64,000 nt of DNA from the NCBI GenBank assembly GCA_021209875.1, contig JAGYVD010000009.1:1302001-1366000 (forward strand). The letters run 5' to 3'. Position 1 is the stretch's first letter. Each line of letters opens with the position of its first letter. A program made the position numbers and the translations under genes. This stretch comes from Rosellinia necatrix. Taxonomy: Eukaryota; Ascomycota; Sordariomycetes; Xylariales; Xylariaceae. This document shows positions 11,740 to 23,525 of this stretch, piece by piece. The notes under the pieces are model-generated. The model saw only the letters and a list, made by a program, of their open reading frames with translations. It had not been told where the DNA came from and did no database searches.

Positions 11740-14700
11740 CGGGGAAAGAGAAAAAACGGAATAGTGTGTGGTGGTGGAGGGTGGAATACGGGCAGGTGGT
11801 TGGTTGGTCTGTGTTGGTTAAAAAAAAAAAAAAAAAAGGAAAAAAAGGGGGCAAGGACTAGGTTGAATGGGGCGCCGCCGGGAATGAAATGACGACGAGA
11901 ATGGGCGTTTGGGAGGGTGTCGGAAATAACGGTGTTAGCGTCGCTGTGTTTCGGCAATTAATTATTACTCTATTAGGTAAGTTTCGGCGTAATACACACC
12001 TATCTGCTCTATGCGGAGTACCCAGGTAAGTCAGCAAGTAGTTATATGTACCTACCCCGGGTTGTGAGGTACTGTACATTCAGACGACGAAGTGGTGGTT
12101 AGATCAGGCAGTTTATGTAACGTTAGTCGAGGTTGGCCAATCTACACTACAGCAACAATGCTAGTTACACTACTAGGTACCATCGCCAATGTTGAACTAC
12201 TATTCCGTTTTTTACTTAGGTGCTCCCAGGAGAGACGTAGCTCCTCAGCAAGGTAGACCTTTAAAGGACTAGGTAGGTTAGGTGGGGCCAGGGAGGTACG
12301 AGGCGTTGAGTACTTGGGTAGGCACTGTAGTTAGTGTATCACCATCAGCTGAAAAAAACAAGTTTACTTCCGAAGATAAGGGGAAAGAGGAAAGAGGTCT
12401 CCTTGTACTTTCGCAGTGTGCATGCCTAACCTACCCGCCTACCTACCTAAGTACTCAATCTACTATGCACCTCCCTCGTCGAACATACCCTGCCCTTCTC
12501 GGACGAACGTAGCCTGCCGCCTCCTCCTCCTCCTCCTCCTATTCCTCACACACACACACGCGTACCCTCCCTCCCCATCACCACCGACGAATGCGACAAC
12601 GGGATCACCGATTCGAACGGTTCGGGGGAGGGGCGCCATCTTTGCCCTACACAGCCGAACGGTTCTTAGTCGGGCGATCCCTGATCATCAGCCGCAATGC
12701 CGGGAACCGACATCGTCGAATGTCGAGTAACCCTCGGTTGGCAGCGAAATGCATCAGACGGAGGCGTCCATCCATCGCGTGTGCGCGCGCTCCCACGCGC
12801 TCTCCCACGCTTCCTCCTCCACACCGTTTGCGCCTCTCGCCCGGGCTCACCCTCTCACCACATGGGGAACCCAGCACATGACCCAAGCTAAGCCGCAGAT
12901 ATGCGCCTGCGTGTGACTATAAGACGGTTTCTCACTGCATTAGCCCAGAGCGACATCCCACGCCGTTGATTTTTTTGTTTTCGTGAGACGACTCGCGAAC
13001 CGCCTGGTAGTACACGGCAACCCCCCCCTCCCCCTCCAAAGCGACCGAACGTAGCATGCATGGACCTGGCTCGGGAGCGACCTTGGAGCCCATTCGGGCT
13101 GTCATCTGCCCCCCGTTTAGGGAACTAGCAGGAATGATGACGTGCCCCCGAGATGCCGGGCACCCAACGGTCTGGATCGTTCTGCCGGTCCCATGACCAC
13201 GGTATCCTCTCTCGTGGCGCCCCCCTTTCCTTAGACCCCCTCCTTGGGTATGTTGGCTGGTCTCTTATTATAACTCGCCGGCTCCTCTCCCTCCTCCCCA
13301 AAAAGTGCGTGCTGCCGCGCGCCATGGCCCCTGTCGCGTAATCCTACGATAGCAGACGGAGGGAGGGAGGGCTGGCTACGACACTAGTTCGATACGCGAC
13401 GGGAGGCCGTGGAATCTTATTAGTGGAGGTAAGGTTGAACCGCTAGGTCTTCATTCGTGGATTGTAAGAAATTTCTTTCTTGGTTCGTTCATCAAGTTTC
13501 TTCGCAAACAGTTTCCTACCTTTCGTCGCCAACCCTAGCGAAAGACCGTGCGTATGCGTCCTAATGATCGTGGTGCGACCGCCGGCTAATACCTCCCTTT
13601 GGTTGTCGCGATCGCTTATGGAGGTACGAGGTTCTCCAATTGGCCCGGGAGATTGGCTATATAGTCTTGACCCCCGGTATACTAAAATGAGCGGTGCCGA
13701 GATGTCATCTGATGAACGACCCAGCGAAACCAGGCCATCATCATCAATTATACGGGCAGTTACATTACCACGACGCATTGTCGGTACCTGTACTTATGAG
13801 TTATCAAACCTAGTTAACTGCTTAGGCAGGCTTGGAAGCGTGGGAGAGGAAGAAAAAAAAAAAAACCACGTCAGCAAGAGTTGCGCTAAATCGTGCCGAG
13901 AAGACCGAAGAGAACGAATTGATAAGCTATAGCTTTTAGCTCATGCTCACTTGTGGCGGGATGAAATCTTGGAACGCTACCGCCAGCCGTCGCGGGGCAA
14001 GCTGAACGTTGGGTTCACCACGTCTATGCCAATCCGAGAGTCGATCTGCTCGGTATTCTACGCCATTTCCTTGGTATTCGGTCATCATCTCGTGGACTCA
14101 TGAAAGCATGAGACCAAGCGGTGAGTAAATCCATGAACGTTGAGTAATATCACAGTATTTATGACTGATACAAACGTCAATTTGGCGTATAGCTATGCTC
14201 GTACATAACGGTCTGAGGTTAAACGGCGCGATATGCTGTCTTGTTGAAGCAGTGGCCCCCCTAATTTTGGATCTGATTCATGAATCACCATCTACGGCCC
14301 TGGCCACAGATGAAGACTAAGTCGCTAATTGCTCTTCTTATTGTCAACCTACTTCCAAAAATTGAGATTAGCAGCTCCGCTGTGTTGATTTGAGGAGAAG
14401 GGGGCAACTTTCTCTGGCGAGTTGTTATCGCCACCTCTTGTTCCGGATTTTGGGTGTTGATGGCACTCTCATTATTGCTGTGGATGACCGAAGAATAGTG
14501 TGATAAGAGCAAGTTTGTACGCCGTGTATTCGCGTAGTTGATACAAACGTGGGCATCCATAATCCAATCAAGCCTCTCAATCACGTCCTAGCCCACTGAG
14601 TTGTGAGGAACCTTGTCAAAAGGGAGTATTCCGATATGATATCTTCTCAGTCACAGCCGCCACCGAGGATCCTAAAGGGGAGGCACTCATAATTATTGTT

Positions 14701-15136
14701 TCACTATAGAAGGAGCCGTATCCCCGTTTCATGGGTAGAGCCTTATCAAGCCTGTGATTTGACTGTTTGCTGCACTTTATATAGCGCTTACAGCCAGTAC
14801 CATAAAATCGGGATGAAACTACAACCAGGGGGCGACTTATTTTTCACTCAACCCCTATATGACAGCTACCTAGGGTGTAAATATCACCACGGTTGTATCT
14901 GGGAGAATTCTAAAAGCACTAAGGCCGACATTTAAACCCAATATATCAAGGATTTCCTTGTATTCGGCGTAGAGAAGCTAATCTAGGTGTTCGGTTCATT
15001 ATACTGTCTATGGGTTTCCACAAGTACATCCCTGAGCGGCTTGGTCGGTGGCAAAAAATTTTTTAAAGAAAAAACAAAATCTGACCAACCTTGGATACCT
15101 CACCGCTTGTTCATGTGTCAGCGGCACGCATACTCA
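11740..15136. other. intergenic stretch, no supported gene
   Basis: Starts with the LIP2 promoter, which carries a poly-A run at about 11820-11846 on the + strand (poly-T toward the gene). The rest holds short unsupported frames on both strands, pyrimidine-rich runs near 12520-12580, and TAGGTA-type words near 12170-12290 and 12425-12455. Around 13443-13932 opposite frames of about 110 and 150 codons overlap, but neither has a recognisable motif. Confidence 0.6.
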
Positions 15137-17547
15137 TTACTCGAAGGTGATCTTCGCGTTCTGCGAGCCAAGCTTGACATCGTTGTAAATGATGGCGAAG
15201 TCCATGGACGCGCCGGACGGGATCATCTCGACGACGTAGCTGAACTTCTTTATCTTGTTGCCCGTGCTGGAGTAGAAGTCCTCGAGCTCCTCGTAGGGCA
15301 CGTCGTGCTTGATGGTGATGGTGCACAGGTCCTCGACGACGTCCGTCAGGCGCGTGGGCGCGTCGTCGTCGAAGCACTGCTTGATCCCGATGGTGAACTC
15401 CCCCGCCCGGGATTGGTAAGCGTCCTCCGAAACATACGATTGGTAGAAATCGCGCTGGACCGGTTCCAGCTTTTGGACGTTTTGGCCCTGGTAAATGGCA
15501 TGATCAGAAAAGCGTGAACTTTGGGAGGGAGAGGATGTGTGTGTGTGGGATGGTAATTCGCTGAGACGAACCTTCTTGAGGTACCATGTCATCTGATTAT
15601 TGGCGAAATAGCATTCCTCGTCGTTGTCCCATATCTTGTCGGACTCGAGATGGGTTTCCTGGTTGAACTGGGACAGCGTCGTAATCCCCAGGCTCTGTCT
15701 CGCAATTGTGGACACGACGCTGATCGCGCTGAGGACTTTCGGGCCTGTCTGGCCTGTCTGGCCCGTCTCACCTGTCTTACTTGGCTTGGTGCTGAGGGAG
15801 GCCTCGGTGGTGGACTGGATACCTCCCTCGAGGAATCCTTTGTATATGGCGCCTCGGCATATCGCCGTGCGGCTGAGAGGAAGGTTAACTGCGATGAAAC
15901 AGACACAGGTTTCGGTGACAACCTACGGTTTGACGCCTGTAGATTGCATCACATCTATCCCCTTTTTCTCGTACAAGTCGGAGAGGTAATCATACAGGTA
16001 CGGGCTGGATCCAAGACCGCCCACTAGGACAATTCCCTAGAAAAGTCAGTCTGCGCCCGGTTAAGCGAGCTGCACGTCTTCTACGTACTACCACGGTTAG
16101 TTTGTTCTCCTTGGCTTTGTAGATCTGCCCATCGACCAAGTTGTGAATCTCGGCGAACACGTCCGCGAAGGCAGCCTGAACGTCAGCGCTGGATGCGAGC
16201 TACGTTAGTTCATTATCTCTTAGAGAGGCTAGAGGTATGGGAGGGTTAGAAGACATGCCTTGAGAAATAAATCCGTCCTTCCTTGATGATTGGTTTCCTG
16301 CTGTCGTCATTCGTGCTCCCGTCTTTGAACGCCTCGGCCGGGACGGAGACGATGTATTCCTTCGACCCATTGCCTGCCCGGTACTGTGGTTTAATCGCAT
16401 ACTCCCATTCATTCCTCATTATCTCTCGGACGCCGGTCTGGCTGAGCTTGCCCCATCGCCGACCCAGCCGGTTTTTGCATATGTTCTCGAATGCCTCATC
16501 TATGAACATTCCGCCGCAAAGCCCTCCTATTCGGGGTTAACACGGTGCGTTTATATAGCGGCATCTTGTAATGGCATGATGATATGGACGATGCTTACCC
16601 GTTCCCAAAACGGCTTCATTCAGCGCAATTGGGTCAGTCTCGCCAACCTGATAACTTATGAGATCCTAAACAGTCGATATCAGTAAGCGTTGCTGAGGGC
16701 AGCGTGAGACTTGGTCATACCACAGTGCCACCGCCCGCGTCGCATATAACATAGACCTCGTCCTTCTTAATGATTTGCCTAAGTTCGCAGATGGTCGCGA
16801 GCGCCGCTGCCTCGGGCTCGGGAGCGAAAGCCAAGGTTGTCTGGCCAGCCGGTCGGAAATCCAGGATTCCGGCCTTCCTCGCCGCGTCTTCCATGGCCTG
16901 CCTGGCGTAGCCCTTCCAGATGGCGGGCACGGTGAGGACGACATGGAAAGCCATGCCGTCTATCACGGCCTTCTTCCGCGCCTTCTGGATGGTGACCATG
17001 ATGTGCTCCCATAGACACCTGAGGAAGTCGGCGATGAGGTCGACGGCGGTCTTGTTGTGCTCCCTGAGGAACCGACGCGCGCGGAGGAGATACTCGGCTT
17101 GGCGCAACTCCGGCGACGGGAGATCCTCTTCGCGCAGGAGGAGCAGCTTGAACCAGCGGATGGGCTCGGCGTCGGCGGGGATGCCATAACCCCACATGAC
17201 CTTGTCGTTCTCGTAGAACAGCTCGGTCGGGGCCTTGCCCTCCTCGCGGCCCCAGTCCGGCCAGCTGGTGATGAGGTTGATCTGGTCATTCTCGAAGTCG
17301 GCGACGGTGGACCAGGCCACACCGGAGAAGCTGGCCGGGGTGGTTAGCGAACTGGCTGCCCTCGCGGCGCGGCCGGTCGTCAAAGAGAGGTAAGGTAGGT
17401 AGATTGGACGCCTTACGTGGTGCCGAAGTCAATCCCGATGACCATGAAATCATCGATGTCCGTGTCGCTCTGCTCGCTCTGCTTCTTGAGCCGGTTGACA
17501 ATTGATTTTATGCCCCATGGCTTGTCCTTGCGCGCCTTGTCGGGCAT
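15137..17547 (-). CDS. Hsp70-like ATPase (actin-fold) protein, eight exons
   Basis: Predicted nucleotide-binding protein of the divergent fungal Hsp70-like group, probably cytosolic; substrate unknown. Exons on the minus strand: 17547-17417, 17330-16721, 16665-16599, 16526-16255, 16199-16092, 16036-15927, 15872-15572 and 15487-15137, joining in frame to 649 residues with seven introns of 54-86 bp. Motifs: phosphate-1 loop IGIDFGTTFSGVAW (residues 37-50), VLTVPAIW, phosphate-2 loop ICDAGGGTVDLISY (about 239-252), a GGLCGGMFIDEAFE segment, and the adenosine loop IVLVGGLGSSPYL (about 398-410), then PRTAICRGA. After residue 430 it lacks a typical DnaK substrate-binding domain and has its own C-terminal region. 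The first 30 residues are basic. The start is the only ATG in frame before the phosphate loop. It is divergent from the gene at 18281. The exon 4 end (16255) is the least certain junction. Confidence 0.88.
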
Positions 17548-18280
17548 CGTCGTGGTCGGTGGTCTGGTGTAAGTGCTGGCTTGGTGTCCGCCGACGGTGA
17601 GGCTCGGGTTTGCTGGCTCGACTCAACAGATGGCCAGACAGAGACACGTGGTTCCGAAGAGGGGAGGTATATGAGCGATTGCATAGGACTCCAGGTTCGG
17701 CCACCACGAAAATAAGGGGACGGAGGAAGCGAAGACATGGTTGTTTGGGCGGCTTCTTGAGCGTGTCGCTCCAGGTGGCTGTGCGCATAACAAACATCGT
17801 GCGAGACGACCCCGGGCCCCCGGCGCAGGCAGCTTAGTGCCGGTCGTTTATGCGCCCTAATATCGAAAATCAGGCGTTGGACATGGTTCGGGTCCCATTG
17901 GATGTTCTGCATGCAGCGGACAAGGAACACCAGTCTTGGTCAGGCCCGCTCCGCGCCCGTCCGGGTGGCTGCGGACCAATTACTGCGGCGCACGTCGACC
18001 TCGGAGGCTCTAGATCTCGCCAGGCGCACTGCCGACGAGACATAATGCAGATGCTATACGGTGTCGGGCAGCGTTGATAGGCCTCCTGGCGACGGCGTTG
18101 ACCAGGTAACTGGGGCTGACTCGGGTCGACTATCCCTTGCTCATATAGCCGTAACCCGGTCTACGGCCGAGCGCAGCCAGCTCCAACATCGTAAGATGTC
18201 TCAATAACGGATTACCACCCCGAATCGCCGCCGTAAAAGTTATCTCATCGTTCTCGACAAACCTGCGCATCACCGGTATC
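17548..18280. promoter_or_regulatory. shared spacer between divergent Hsp70-like and coiled-coil genes
   Basis: This 733-bp region separates two outward-facing start codons and must hold both promoters. No clear TATA box or heat-shock element array was recognised. Small frames on both strands look accidental. That it is one bidirectional promoter is inference from position only. Confidence 0.5.
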
Positions 18281-19673
18281 ATGGAACAAGTAGCGGATTC
18301 GGCTTCGCCACAGTCCTCGTTGAGGCTAGACACAGGAGTGCCGACACCCGTCTCCGGGGAGGCCTCTTCCCCGACGTATTCTGGCGGCATTCCGGCTGCC
18401 TCTCGAGACTACCTGGGCAACCTCCCTGGCCAGCTGCCGGCCGGCGCTCGAAGCGTCTCGGCCGGCTATCCCATCCGTGTCGGATCGGACTTCCAAAGCC
18501 CTTCTGACGAGATCCTTGGTCGGCTGAGGAGGCTGGAGGCAGAGCTCGCCGAGGAGAGACAGCTGAATGCCCACCATCGTAAGAGTCTAGAAGCCGAGCT
18601 CACCAACGAAAGAGACCTGCACAGCCAGACGAAGCAGGAGCTGGAGCAGAAGGCATACGCGCTCACGGAGACGCACAAACGCTGGAAGGACATCGTCAAA
18701 GAGTTCAACCAGTTCCAAGCGGAGACCCAGAATTTCCTCCAGCTTGATGACCAGATCCTGGTGCAAAAGGCGTCTCAGCTTCGCTTCAACATCCGGAATG
18801 TCGCCATACGGCATTTCGGGGACGACAGAGTAGGGCCTGACACGGCTGCGCTCCCCGAAAGCTGGGAATATATTGCGTCCCTCTACCCAATCGACTGGCA
18901 GCATTTTGAGGCTCTCGTCTACGAGCCGCAGAAACGGGGCATGATTGCCCAGGCCGTCTTGTGGGCATATCTGACGACGGATATCTTCTCGCAGTTCCGC
19001 TGGGCTGGGAACAACGTTGCCGGGGCCTTCCACCACTTCAGAGAACTGATAGGTAGTTAAACCGTTTTTTTTTTTTTTTTTCCTCCGTGGTTTAAAAATG
19101 CCCTGGAAGAGATGCTAACAGTCATGTTCCCTCATAGACCCGGTAGGGGATAGTGGTTGGCTAAAGACGATGAGTAAGGGCCAACAGGAGGAGGGACGTA
19201 AGTATTCCATGTGGAAGGCCAATACCACCACATTACTCGTGGGATCCATGGGCTTAGACGATGATGCGGGCCGCAATCTTCGCTGGACCTTCGCCGGCGA
19301 AAAGGCCGCTCAAGTCGCTAGCAAGCTGCGTTGCCTGACATCCACCAGAACGGAGCCGCTCACGGCCGTAATCCAGGAAATCATCGTGGAGGCGCTGGAA
19401 CTAGACCTACAGATCAGCAGGCAAGTGGCCCGCGTAGACTGGGTCTCTAGTCAGCACGTCGACACTTGGCACTTCGATCCAGATTCGATGGAGCCGGAGG
19501 GAAACCCAGATATCTATCTGAACCTAATCCTGGCCCCTGGATTGGTGAAGAGAGGGAAGTCCAACGGCGAGGATTTCGGGACTATTGTCACGCTACTTAA
19601 GATGCAGGCCGCGTGTGGGCCGGTTGATATCTGCGCGCGGGATGGGTCTCGGGGTGTGCAGCTCCGCAGATAG
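18281..19673 (+). CDS. coiled-coil protein of unknown function, two exons
   Basis: Exons 18281-19052 and 19138-19673 (85-bp GT-AG intron containing a long T run) give 435 residues. I do not recognise a named domain. Residues 1-80 are Ser/Pro/Gly-rich and probably disordered. Residues about 85-145 form a charged coiled coil (repeated Glu, Leu, Arg in heptad-like spacing: EILGRLRRLEAELAEE and following). The rest looks globular, with many Trp and aromatic residues (ESWEYIASLYPIDW, WAYLTTDIF, FRWAGNN) and a conserved-looking LILAPGLVKRGKSNGEDF segment near the end. I have an impression that such proteins recur as hypothetical proteins in fungi, but could not check. It is divergent from an Hsp70-like gene; whether the two act together is unknown. 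The splice join gives ELI-DPVGDSGW and is unambiguous. Confidence 0.75.
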
Positions 19674-22552
19674 GCATCCTCGCCCCTCGGCGGGGAGCGG
19701 GATACCATTACCCTCATTAAGCTATTCGGATAGAGAGTGCCTGGAAGCGTATCTGGCGCATCGGGGTTAACCCAAGGGGCGGTCTTATGGTAGAGTGGGA
19801 CACGAGAGCTGAAATCTCCTAGGTTAGATATTTCACATCAACTATCGTTTATTCAATGCTACAGCAGAGCGAATGCCACGTCCAGAAGCGCCTATGGAAG
19901 GCTCGGCGCTGCCTGGTCCTTGTTAAGTGGCTTGAAGCTTCAGCATTCGAACTGCACTAGATGTAAAACTTGAACGCCAAATCCCAAGCCGCATAATCTA
20001 GCTCGGATATCTCGGAAGGTATTTGCATAACCTATGTTGCTGACTATGTTCGGCGCCCCTCTCCCTGCGCCCGTCCTCTCTTTAATTATACATAATTGCC
20101 CTGGAACCTGAATTTTGATTGGGAAATAGATAGTTTGCTCCAGCCGTCCCCCCCGCAAAACGGTACCATGATGTTTGAACCTCAACAGAGGGGACTTTGA
20201 TATAGGAGTTAGCGAGGGCCTCCTTGTTTCCAGCGAGGCTAACGTTTTAAGAGTTTCATAGGGCTGAGTGTTCGTAGAACCTTAAATAGAATCATGACTC
20301 GGGCTTACACTAAGGGCTGCGGGCGCTGAATGGCATTGATGGGAAAATCCCTGTTCAAGGTTCGAAAAATGCGATAGTTAGAATCTACATATTGGACCCT
20401 GCATGGCGGACTTTCGCATCTTTCTCACTTACACAATGCGTCTTATTATTACGTCACCGGAAGACAGACGCTTCGGGATTGTTAAAATAGAAGTAACAAA
20501 TAAAACTATATCGGAACGACAGCAGTCCCGAGTACAAATATGGGGGGGAATCTCTCGGGAGCATCTTTAAGCGAATATATGCTTTCGTATATAGTAGTTT
20601 CAAATGGCTCTATTTGATAGGATGCGGATGATATGTGTAACCTTGCTCAATGCCCTTTCCTGGGACTCGTTAGTAACGCTCATTGGCTGGAACAAGAACT
20701 TATTAGTTAACAACAATCCAAGAGTGTGAAACACCAGCCTTTGAATAAACCAGTCAACCCTCGACCCCCCACGAATCGCAGAGGGAAAATCATTTTCCAC
20801 GGATGCGTAAGAAGAGGAAACACTAAGACTATTATCACCACGCTAGTCCGCCACTCTGCGTAATGGGTGCATTTGGGGTGTGATTCTCAATCTAGCGCCT
20901 ACGCACTGACTCTCACCACACGCACAGCTGGGGTAAGCAGGACAGCCGACGGTGTTACTGCTGCTTTCGTCGACGATGTTGGTGCTGACTTTGTAATTCC
21001 TCTCGCTGGATGTCCCGGGTGTAACAGGCTCTCGTTAGTGGCCGTGTTCTCGAAGCTAAAGGAAATGCTGTGCGCCGACGCAATTTGGCAATCCTTTGTA
21101 CCGACGCAAATTTAAGGCTGAGAGTTGTGGCGTCCATCCCCCTCGGCCGGTAATCTTATATCACGACGGTTTGTCATCAAAGATATGGAGAAAGGAAGAA
21201 AGGATCACAATCACTTTCCCCTCGCGCCGGCCTGTTGGATGAACTGCAGCATGCATTGGTATGTACGGTACAGCACTCATGAACTGCTCCGTCAACAATG
21301 CGACTTGGCGATGATCATAGATTGATCGGGCACCGGTGAATGAGGAGGGCGGGTCGACCCCGTGTTTCTAAATTAGGCAGCTCGGTTCGCCGCTTGGACT
21401 CGTGAGCCTTACTTTTGGACACTAGTGTAGTCTAAAGACGCCATCTCGATTAATAGTTCATTGATGAGCCTGGAGCAAATACGTTACGCACTATAACTCC
21501 CCGTGTGTCGTACTCGGTGTGGAGAACGATTCATGACCATTCCCACGCCTGGTGCGCGCGGCTGTAGTTTGGCTCTGGACATTTGAGACTCCCGTATTGT
21601 GGGAGGCTGTAGCGGGAGGATTGGTGGGGGATTGGGAGGAACGGGCGGGTATTATGATAAACCACGGAAAGTAGAAGAACACAGCCACCATGCAATATCT
21701 TATTTATTTTATTATTTGCTACCATGGAATGAAAGGAGAGGTAGATGGTCATGGCTATCGAGCCTTGGGAAGAAGAGGCATAGTTATCGGGACTCACATA
21801 GTAAAACTACCTGGCTTATATTACATATGCTCCTAAAAGAATCGCTTAGCCGAATGCGCCCATGCTTGCATCACTGCATTGGAAAGCTCTGGACAAACCG
21901 GGTCGGGAACGTAGCTCTAGCCAGGGAGCATTCGGGTTACTTTATGAACTTCGCCACTAGGGCCTTCTATTTCGAGGCCTCTATTTATATTGTGGGCTAC
22001 GGATGATAGTGGCTGGAGCTGAGAGTAGTGTAAGTTTGCGGTTTGTCCCGGGGATTGTATTGTTTGATTGCCCGAGATGTTGCCGTACCGTATGGAGAAC
22101 AATCCTGGGCCCAGCAATTGGGAGTCGAGCAACGGCGGTGTCGACCGAGTAATGGAGATGGTGACAAACAACGCGAGTCAAACGAACCTGGGAGGATTAG
22201 GAGCAAGTCCGTTCGAGTTTCTTTGTTGTCGGTATTGCATTAGCCACCGATGTCCGTCTCGAGGTTGTCTGGCAAGGCGTGCGTAATGGTGGACGATGGC
22301 GGCGACGAATACCAACGAAGCGGCCGGCATATTCAGGAAGGTACAGGCGGGTTTATGTGGCTGATCTAGAACTCATACCCATGTTCCCCGGAGTCGGGCT
22401 AATGCAGAGGCGACGGCCGGGGTAATGTCCCAAACGCACTCTCTTAACCTATCGGTGTTCTCGACGACTTGCAGCGTATGTGTGTATCGAGATACTGGGA
22501 TACGACTTCTGGTAGGTCAACGCGTGCCGTCTGCTGTCGTAGGTTGATGTAC

Positions 22553-22646
22553 ACTATGTAGTGATGTACGTAGCGATGTACGTAGTGATGTATGTAGTGA
22601 TGTATGTGGTGATGTATGTGGTGATGTACGCGTTGATGTATGTAGG
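22553..22646. repeat. 12-bp minisatellite (GTGATGTATGTA)n
   Basis: About seven to eight diverged copies of a 12-base unit, with CpG/TpG variants such as GATGTACGTA versus GATGTATGTG. The C/T differences between copies fit deamination-type change, but the sample is tiny. Confidence 0.85.
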
Positions 22647-22751
22647 AGAAATACCAAGCTGCGTATCCGTATGCATCGGCTCGCTTCACTTGGTCTCATT
22701 CGGTTGGCCATGGATCACGGCGGCAGCACCCGCACTCCAAATACGACTCTG

Positions 22752-22822
22752 CCATAGCATAGCATAGCATAGCTGGGTAGCATGAGCAGCTGGCATAAGC
22801 AACTGGCATAAGCAACTGGCCG
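22752..22822. repeat. short tandem repeats (ATAGC)n and (GGCATAAGCAACT)n
   Basis: Four copies of a 5-base unit, then after about 15 bp two to three copies of a 13-base unit. Non-coding. Confidence 0.8.
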
Positions 22823-23525
22823 TGCGAAATGCCGAATGATATGCCCGAGGCATTTGAAGCGCACCCGACAGCCACGCCCGCTACGCCGTTACCAGGCCCT
22901 CGTCGAGCCAAAATCCAGCAACGAACGAAACGAGTTGGAGGAGGAGGAGAGAGGGGAGTAGACAGGACGACAGGAGACCAGCCCTCCCTCACCTCACACC
23001 CACCCCCCCCCTCCCTCCTCCTTCGACTTGACTTGTACAGTACCGTACGCAGGCCTCAACACCCTTGTCCCCCTTGTCCCTCGCAATCACTTGGCAGAGA
23101 TCCACCTGACAGAAACACCAATGCGGAGGATCATGCCAGCAAGTGCAGCAAGTGTTCCGAGCTCTCCCCCCATCCGCCATTATTGGGCAGTCCTGACTGA
23201 TAACCAGATCGGGCATACACACGTAGCCCGGCATCAACGCTCGGACCTACGGTTGTCAATAGTCAGGCCTATCGATCTCCTAAGACATGTTTCGAGTCGT
23301 GCGCCAGGGCACAGTGGCGTGCCCGTCTGGCCGGGTTCACCGAGTGGACACCTTTTCAGATAATAAGAACGCTCGCCAGGGAGCTGCTACCCATGCGCAT
23401 TTATCTCTCCGTTTCTCCCATCCGTGTCTCAGTCTCGCCTCCCCTTCCCCTCGACAGGAAGGACAGGAACATCAGAGACGCACCCAGCCCGACAAGTGAC
23501 CACCAGTCAGTTAGTGTAAGGCGTG

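Larger units (their letters stand above)
19674..23525. other. intergenic stretch with minisatellites
   Basis: No gene recognised in 3.8 kb. Frames are short and overlap on opposite strands. The middle (20.0-20.8 kb) is AT-richer. Minisatellites occur at 22.55-22.82 kb. The last few hundred bases are probably the promoter and leader of the ankyrin gene, with a C-rich run near 23000-23020. Confidence 0.6.

Noticed and set aside
10926..11892. Plus-strand frames of 186-211 codons over LIP2
   Set aside because: Arg/Pro-rich shadows of the GC-rich gene on the minus strand; no domain.
11740..11957. Extension of the LIP2 reading frame upstream to 11957
   Set aside because: That frame gives poly-Phe and Pro/Arg-rich nonsense, while another frame from 11739 encodes the real LipB N-terminus.
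13443..13932. Overlapping opposite frames of 111 and 150 codons
   Set aside because: Neither reads like a known family; the + frame ends in an A-run-encoded Lys stretch.
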